From the NCBI GenBank assembly GCA_035630615.1, contig DASQKI010000065.1:1-52883 (forward strand): a DNA stretch of 52,883 nucleotides. Reading direction: 5' to 3'. The stretch comes from DATFRX01 sp035630615 (GTDB lineage: Bacteria; Actinomycetota; Actinomycetes; Propionibacteriales; Nocardioidaceae). How positions within the stretch are numbered: the stretch's first letter is position 1; every line of letters starts with the position of its first letter. The position numbers were made by a program, and so were the translations under genes. This document shows positions 49,434 through 52,883 of this stretch, piece after piece. The notes below the pieces were generated by a model that was not told where the DNA came from, did not search any database, and saw only the letters and a list, made by a program, of their open reading frames with translations.

Positions 49434-52331
49434 ATGGATTCCACACCACCGGTTCGGCGGCGACCCGTGCTGCGCAGACGACGTGCGCTGATTGGAGCGC
49501 AGTTTCTGGCCCTGTTGGCCGCCTTGGCACTACCAAGCTGGTCGAATGCCGCACCCGCGTCTCAGCTAGGCGCGAATGGGATGACGGACGCTGCCGCGTC
49601 GAGCGCGCAGAGTTCGATCGGGCTCTCGAAAACGCCGATCGGCGAGAATCCGTCGTGGGAGAACCACGTGCTCGGCGACGGTGCCGACGTCGTGAACCCG
49701 GTCCGGATTGCGTCGACGAGCGGTACGGTCAAAAACGCTCGCGGCCTGGTCGATCCGTCGAAGGGCCCCGCGACCCTCACGTTCACACCGGGCGATCTTC
49801 CTCCGATCATCGTCCTTGACTATGGACGCGAGGTTGGCGGTCTGCCGTACTTCGACGTCAACGGGGTCGCTCCCGCCGGTGACGCCACAACGGTCAACCT
49901 GCGCGCCGGGTACAGCGAGACGTATGAGTTCATGTGGTCCTACGGGAACGCGACGCTGTCGATCGCGGCATCCCCGGGCGACACGAACATCAAGGTCGGC
50001 GCAGCAGCGAACTTCGTCGTCGGGGGAACGCTTACGGTCGACGAGGAAAAGGCGACGATCGCCGCGGTCGGGACGCAGTCGCGCAGTACGACATTGTTCT
50101 CCCCCGCGGCGGCAGGCGATACGAACGCCAAAGTGGCGTCGACCACCGGAATCGGCGCGGGCGAAGTGCTCCGCGTCGACACTGGAGGCACGACAGAGTC
50201 TGTGACTATCACCAGCGTCGGCACGCAGGGACGCAACACGACGCTCGCCGCTCCCGCTGCGGCAGGCGATACGAATGTCAAGGTCGCGAGCGTCACCGGC
50301 ATGAATGCCGGGGACACACTGCACATTGATACTGGCGACGCCCGCGAGACGCGCACGATCACGACGGTCGGCACCTCCGGCGCTGGGGGTACGGGCCTAA
50401 CACTCAGTGGCCCCCTCACCCAGTTGCACGCGACGGGAGTGGCCGTGCAGGACCCGGGAACGGGCATCTCGTTCACGCCCGCGCTGACCGCCAGCCATGA
50501 CGCCGGTGCCGGCGTGCTCAGCCTGGGAACGGGCCTCACGCTCGAGGCTCCGCTGACTGAGGCGCACGCGGTCGGCGCTCCCGTGCGCGGCGTGACCGCC
50601 GCGCTGACCGGCGATCGCAACGGCTTCAACGGCGTCGGTGTCGCTCCGAGCCGGACCGACAACTTCAGCCTGACGGGTCCCGGAACGGTCGGCAATCCGG
50701 CCAATCAGATCCAGGGTGGGCAGCGCTTCCAGGCAGTCACGCTCACAACGCCCGGCACCGTCGAGCTGACCGGACTCGGCACCCATGTCCGCTATCCCAA
50801 CTACTCGAGCAAGGACTACGCCGGTCACTTTCTGTCGAGCGATGACACGCTGAACCGGATCTGGTACCAGGGCGCTTACACAAACGACACCAACATGGTG
50901 CCGATCGGCGCCGTGCCCAACCAGACGATCCCCGTGATCCTCGACGGCGCCAAGCGCGATCGCAGGCCGTGGATTGGCGACCTACTCGTGCAAGGTCGCA
51001 CCGCCTTTAGCACCATCGGCTTCGGCGCCAAGGGGTCTGACTACATCAAGGGCCCGATCCGTCTCTTCGGAGCCAGCCAGGCAGCGAACGGGTCGATCTT
51101 CGGCCACATCCAGGACTGGACGAGGATCCCGCCCGGCGGCGGATTCTACTCGCTCAGCTACTCGATGTACTTCGTGCTCGACCTCGCCTCGTACTACCTC
51201 TTCTCCGGCGACGCGGAGTTCGTGAGGTCCCAGTACCAGACCATGAAGAACGAGCTCGCGTACAACCGGGCGCTGGTCGATCCGAATAGCGGTCTGCTGA
51301 TCAGCAACGGCAGTGAGCGCGACTGGGACTTCTACGATGGTGGCAAACCGGGCGCCGTGACCGCCTACAACGCCATCTATTTCAAGGCGCTTACCGACGC
51401 TGCGGGGCTCGCGAGCGATCTCGCTCAGCGCTACCCCGACGATCCCGCTGCTGCGACGTGGCAGACCGACGCGGCGACATGGTCGAGCCAAGCGGCCGAT
51501 CTCGAGCAGCGCATCAACGCCACGCTGTTCGATCAGGACCGCGGCGTTTACAAGCTCGCCGACCGCGACAACGCGAACCATGCCGGGACGGCGGTGCCGC
51601 AGGACGCGAACTCGAACGCGATCAACTTCGGCCTAGCGTCGAAGGCCACGCACGACGACATCCTGAGCTACCTCAAGGACAACCTATGGGGGGAGCATGG
51701 CCCACAGCCCTACTCGCCCGACGCCAATTACTCGACGGTGATCAGCCCGTTCGTGACTGGCATGGAGGTAGAAGCGCGATTCCGCGCCGGTGACGCCGAT
51801 GGCGCGCTGGACCTGATCCACCTGATGTGGGACCAGATGACCGACCAGAGCCGGCCCTATTACACCGGCACCTTGTGGGAGAAGCTCAACCAAGACGGCA
51901 CCGATGTCGACGCCAATGCGAGCCTTTCCCACGGCTGGGCGAGTGGTCCGGTCTGGAGTCTGAGTGCCTACCTGCTCGGCGCCCGACCCGTGACGGCCGG
52001 CTTTAAGGAGTGGATCATCGCGCCGCAGCCGGCGGGGACGTTGCCGTGGGCACAGGGCCAGGTCCCGACGCCCTCGGGACCGCTCGTGTCGCGCTGGCGC
52101 CACGACTCCGATGACGACACGTTCAAGCTAACGATGTCCGCACCCGCCGGGACCTCGGGAACCGTGGCGGTTCCGTTGCTCGGGCAGGAGCGCACGATCG
52201 CAATGGACGGCAAAGTGGTCTGGCAGAACGGCGCCCCAGCGCCCGGGGTGTCGGCTGAGGCGCATGACGGAGCCGTGCACTTCGTCGGAACAACCGGCTC
52301 GCATACGTTCGCGTGGGCCAATGACGGGTAG
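49434..52331 (+). CDS. Secreted GH78-like glycosidase with repeat insertion
   Basis: 965 residues from ATG 49434, with GGGAG 7 nt upstream. An Arg-rich N-terminus and hydrophobic stretch (RRRRALIGAQFLALLAALAL, then SWSNAAPA) form a signal peptide with a Tat-like RR start and AxA-type cleavage near residue 43. The catalytic barrel carries DGAKRDRRPWIGDLLVQGRT, equivalent to the GH78 RD-E/D...GD site, and NGSERDWDF. The end has the GH78-type GTLPWAQGQVPTPSGPLVSR beta domain. About residues 174-385 are not GH78 but Thr/Gly/Val-rich repeats inserted into the N-terminal sandwich. Probably removes alpha-L-rhamnosyl or a related sugar outside the cell before import. A terminator follows. Confidence 0.85.
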   Translation: MDSTPPVRRRPVLRRRRALIGAQFLALLAALALPSWSNAAPASQLGANGMTDAAASSAQSSIGLSKTPIGENPSWENHVLGDGADVVNPVRIASTSGTVKNARGLVDPSKGPATLTFTPGDLPPIIVLDYGREVGGLPYFDVNGVAPAGDATTVNLRAGYSETYEFMWSYGNATLSIAASPGDTNIKVGAAANFVVGGTLTVDEEKATIAAVGTQSRSTTLFSPAAAGDTNAKVASTTGIGAGEVLRVDTGGTTESVTITSVGTQGRNTTLAAPAAAGDTNVKVASVTGMNAGDTLHIDTGDARETRTITTVGTSGAGGTGLTLSGPLTQLHATGVAVQDPGTGISFTPALTASHDAGAGVLSLGTGLTLEAPLTEAHAVGAPVRGVTAALTGDRNGFNGVGVAPSRTDNFSLTGPGTVGNPANQIQGGQRFQAVTLTTPGTVELTGLGTHVRYPNYSSKDYAGHFLSSDDTLNRIWYQGAYTNDTNMVPIGAVPNQTIPVILDGAKRDRRPWIGDLLVQGRTAFSTIGFGAKGSDYIKGPIRLFGASQAANGSIFGHIQDWTRIPPGGGFYSLSYSMYFVLDLASYYLFSGDAEFVRSQYQTMKNELAYNRALVDPNSGLLISNGSERDWDFYDGGKPGAVTAYNAIYFKALTDAAGLASDLAQRYPDDPAAATWQTDAATWSSQAADLEQRINATLFDQDRGVYKLADRDNANHAGTAVPQDANSNAINFGLASKATHDDILSYLKDNLWGEHGPQPYSPDANYSTVISPFVTGMEVEARFRAGDADGALDLIHLMWDQMTDQSRPYYTGTLWEKLNQDGTDVDANASLSHGWASGPVWSLSAYLLGARPVTAGFKEWIIAPQPAGTLPWAQGQVPTPSGPLVSRWRHDSDDDTFKLTMSAPAGTSGTVAVPLLGQERTIAMDGKVVWQNGAPAPGVSAEAHDGAVHFVGTTGSHTFAWANDG
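49953..50387 (+). repeat. Three tandem repeats inside the secreted glycosidase
   Basis: Three units: residues 174-218 (45 aa), 219-268 and 269-318 (50 aa, exactly 150 nt each). They share [S/P]xAAAGDTNxKVA, GxLxVDT and TIxxVGTQxR. The core GCGGCAGGCGATACGAA is identical at DNA level in units 2 and 3, implying recent duplication. Similar AGDTNVKV repeats act as surface or carbohydrate-contact modules in other secreted proteins. That parallel is from memory. Confidence 0.8.
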
Positions 52332-52370
52332 CACAAGTCCAACAGGTCGCTGAATCAAATCCGGCCCTTG

Positions 52371-52401
52371 GGAGCTGGGCGCGAGGGCGTCGCCCAGCTC
52401 T
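52371..52401 (+). terminator. Intrinsic-type terminator of secreted glycosidase gene
   Basis: GAGCTGGGCG (52372-52381) pairs perfectly with CGCCCAGCTC (52391-52400) across a 9-nt loop, extended by a G-T pair. It starts 40 bp after the stop codon. No U-tract, as is usual in high-G+C actinobacteria. Confidence 0.75.
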
Positions 52402-52794
52402 CAGGGTCACCAACCTGCAACCGGTCCCAACACCTAGACGATGCGACATACGCAATCTGAACCTCTAGCACACTTGCGCCTCCGGGCGTTGAACGCCTTG
52501 ACTCCACGCGTGGATCAGTCAAGTGCGTTTGGGGACACCCTTGACCCCCAGAACTATGCGCTACGCGCCGCCTGCGAAAACAGCAAGATCCGAGGCGGAA
52601 AACCTGCTCCCCTCCCCCACATTTCGCACCTTTCGCCAGTGTCTTGGGGACACGGGGTCCCAAGGCGGTCCCGCCGGTCCCCAACAACTACCGTCAGCAC
52701 AGACGATTCCTGCTCGAGGAAATCGGTGGCAGGCACGACCGACTAGCTGTACCTGGCCAGGAGGTTGGTAGCGGGCGAGTCGGGTTGACGAGGT
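52402..52794. other. Gene-free spacer with the second 19-bp element
   Basis: No credible gene. It contains the 19-bp element copy 2 (52609-52627) followed by several small dyads: GTGTC/GACAC, TTGGG/CCCAA and GGCGG/CCGCC around 52639-52678. Together these could fold as a structured RNA or be a repeat-borne hairpin cluster. Confidence 0.5.
52609..52627 (+). repeat. 19-bp element, copy 2
   Basis: CCCCTCCCCCACATTTCGC, identical and in the same orientation as at 38811-38829, 13.8 kb away across the sugar island. A GTGTC motif again follows within 20 nt. Confidence 0.7.
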
Positions 52795-52852
52795 GAGAGC
52801 CCCCGGGTGGGGTGTGGCTTGTCAAAGGTCGCACTCCACCCTGGAGGCTCTC
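52795..52852. repeat. Inverted repeat at the left end of an IS481-type element
   Basis: GAGAGCCCCCGGGTGGGGTG (52795-52814) and CACTCCACCCTGGAGGCTCTC (52832-52852) are inverted copies with few mismatches, ending directly at the transposase start codon. The outer arm may be the element's terminal repeat. The hairpin over the start region could also block read-in translation, a common feature of insertion sequences. Confidence 0.5.
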
Positions 52853-52883
52853 GTGTCTCACCGTAATGCCCGCACCACGTTTC
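52853..52883 (+). CDS. IS481-type transposase, N-terminal fragment
   Basis: GTG 52853 opens VSHRNARTTF at the window edge. The MSHRNARTTF start is characteristic of actinobacterial IS481-family transposases. Only ten residues are visible, so the family call depends on this short motif and the preceding inverted repeat. Confidence 0.6.
   Translation, partial: MSHRNARTTF

Noticed and set aside
1..52883. tRNA or rRNA genes
   Set aside because: I looked through the intergenic regions for T-loop (GGTTCGA) signatures with matching acceptor stems and saw none. A covariance search could still find one.

Overview
The window is high-G+C DNA with actinobacterial hallmarks: GTG starts, apparently leaderless genes, DUF1876 and DUF1918 proteins, many tandem universal stress proteins (USPs), and a sensor kinase/response regulator pair that matches mycobacterial DosS/DosR at functional residues. 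It is most likely the chromosome of a soil- or plant-associated actinomycete. I cannot name the genus. Transposase fragments lie at both edges (ISL3-type at the left, IS481-type at the right).

Positions 1-4112 hold the ISL3 tail and a MacB/FtsX-type ABC exporter pair. Positions 4200-38650 form a dense dormancy/hypoxia-type island. It contains eight USP genes (14 USP domains), two P2-type cation ATPases, a SulP anion transporter, a zinc alcohol dehydrogenase and a sulfide:quinone reductase-like flavoprotein. An apparent operon holds a USP, beta-phosphoglucomutase, GH65 disaccharide phosphorylase, HTH-PNPOx protein and USP. Next come phosphoketolase with a wrecked acetate kinase behind it, DUF1876 and DUF1918 proteins, a DoxX-like protein, a second PNPOx-like protein, an MgtE-like transporter, a K+ channel, a GNAT/ADP-forming acyl-CoA synthetase, the DosS-like kinase, the DosR-like regulator, a flavodoxin and an unrecognised 200-residue protein.

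A 14-bp dyad, approximately GGGACCTTSGNCCC, recurs upstream of many of these genes, including both regulator genes. It resembles the mycobacterial DosR box. The kinase keeps the two DosS GAF-A haem-pocket residues (H135 and Y157), and the regulator keeps the DosR phosphorylation and DNA-contact residues at a constant +5 offset. I infer one redox/oxygen-responsive regulon combining energy conservation (phosphoketolase, disaccharide phosphorolysis), ion homeostasis, redox enzymes and ATP-binding stress proteins.

Positions 38650-39780 are gene-poor, with TGTCCCCA-type iterations, a 19-bp element and a decayed XRE/MmyB-type regulator. Positions 39786-52331 form a plant-glycoside utilisation island: cytoplasmic GH3 and GH78 enzymes, a TetR regulator, a carbohydrate ABC importer without its ATPase, a 72-residue LuxR-type HTH protein, and a large secreted GH78-like enzyme with an inserted repeat domain. 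A CCTGTC-N3-GACAGG operator and TTGAATCG-type palindromes mark its promoters. The 19-bp element reappears in direct orientation just beyond the island. I see no rRNA, tRNA or CRISPR array.
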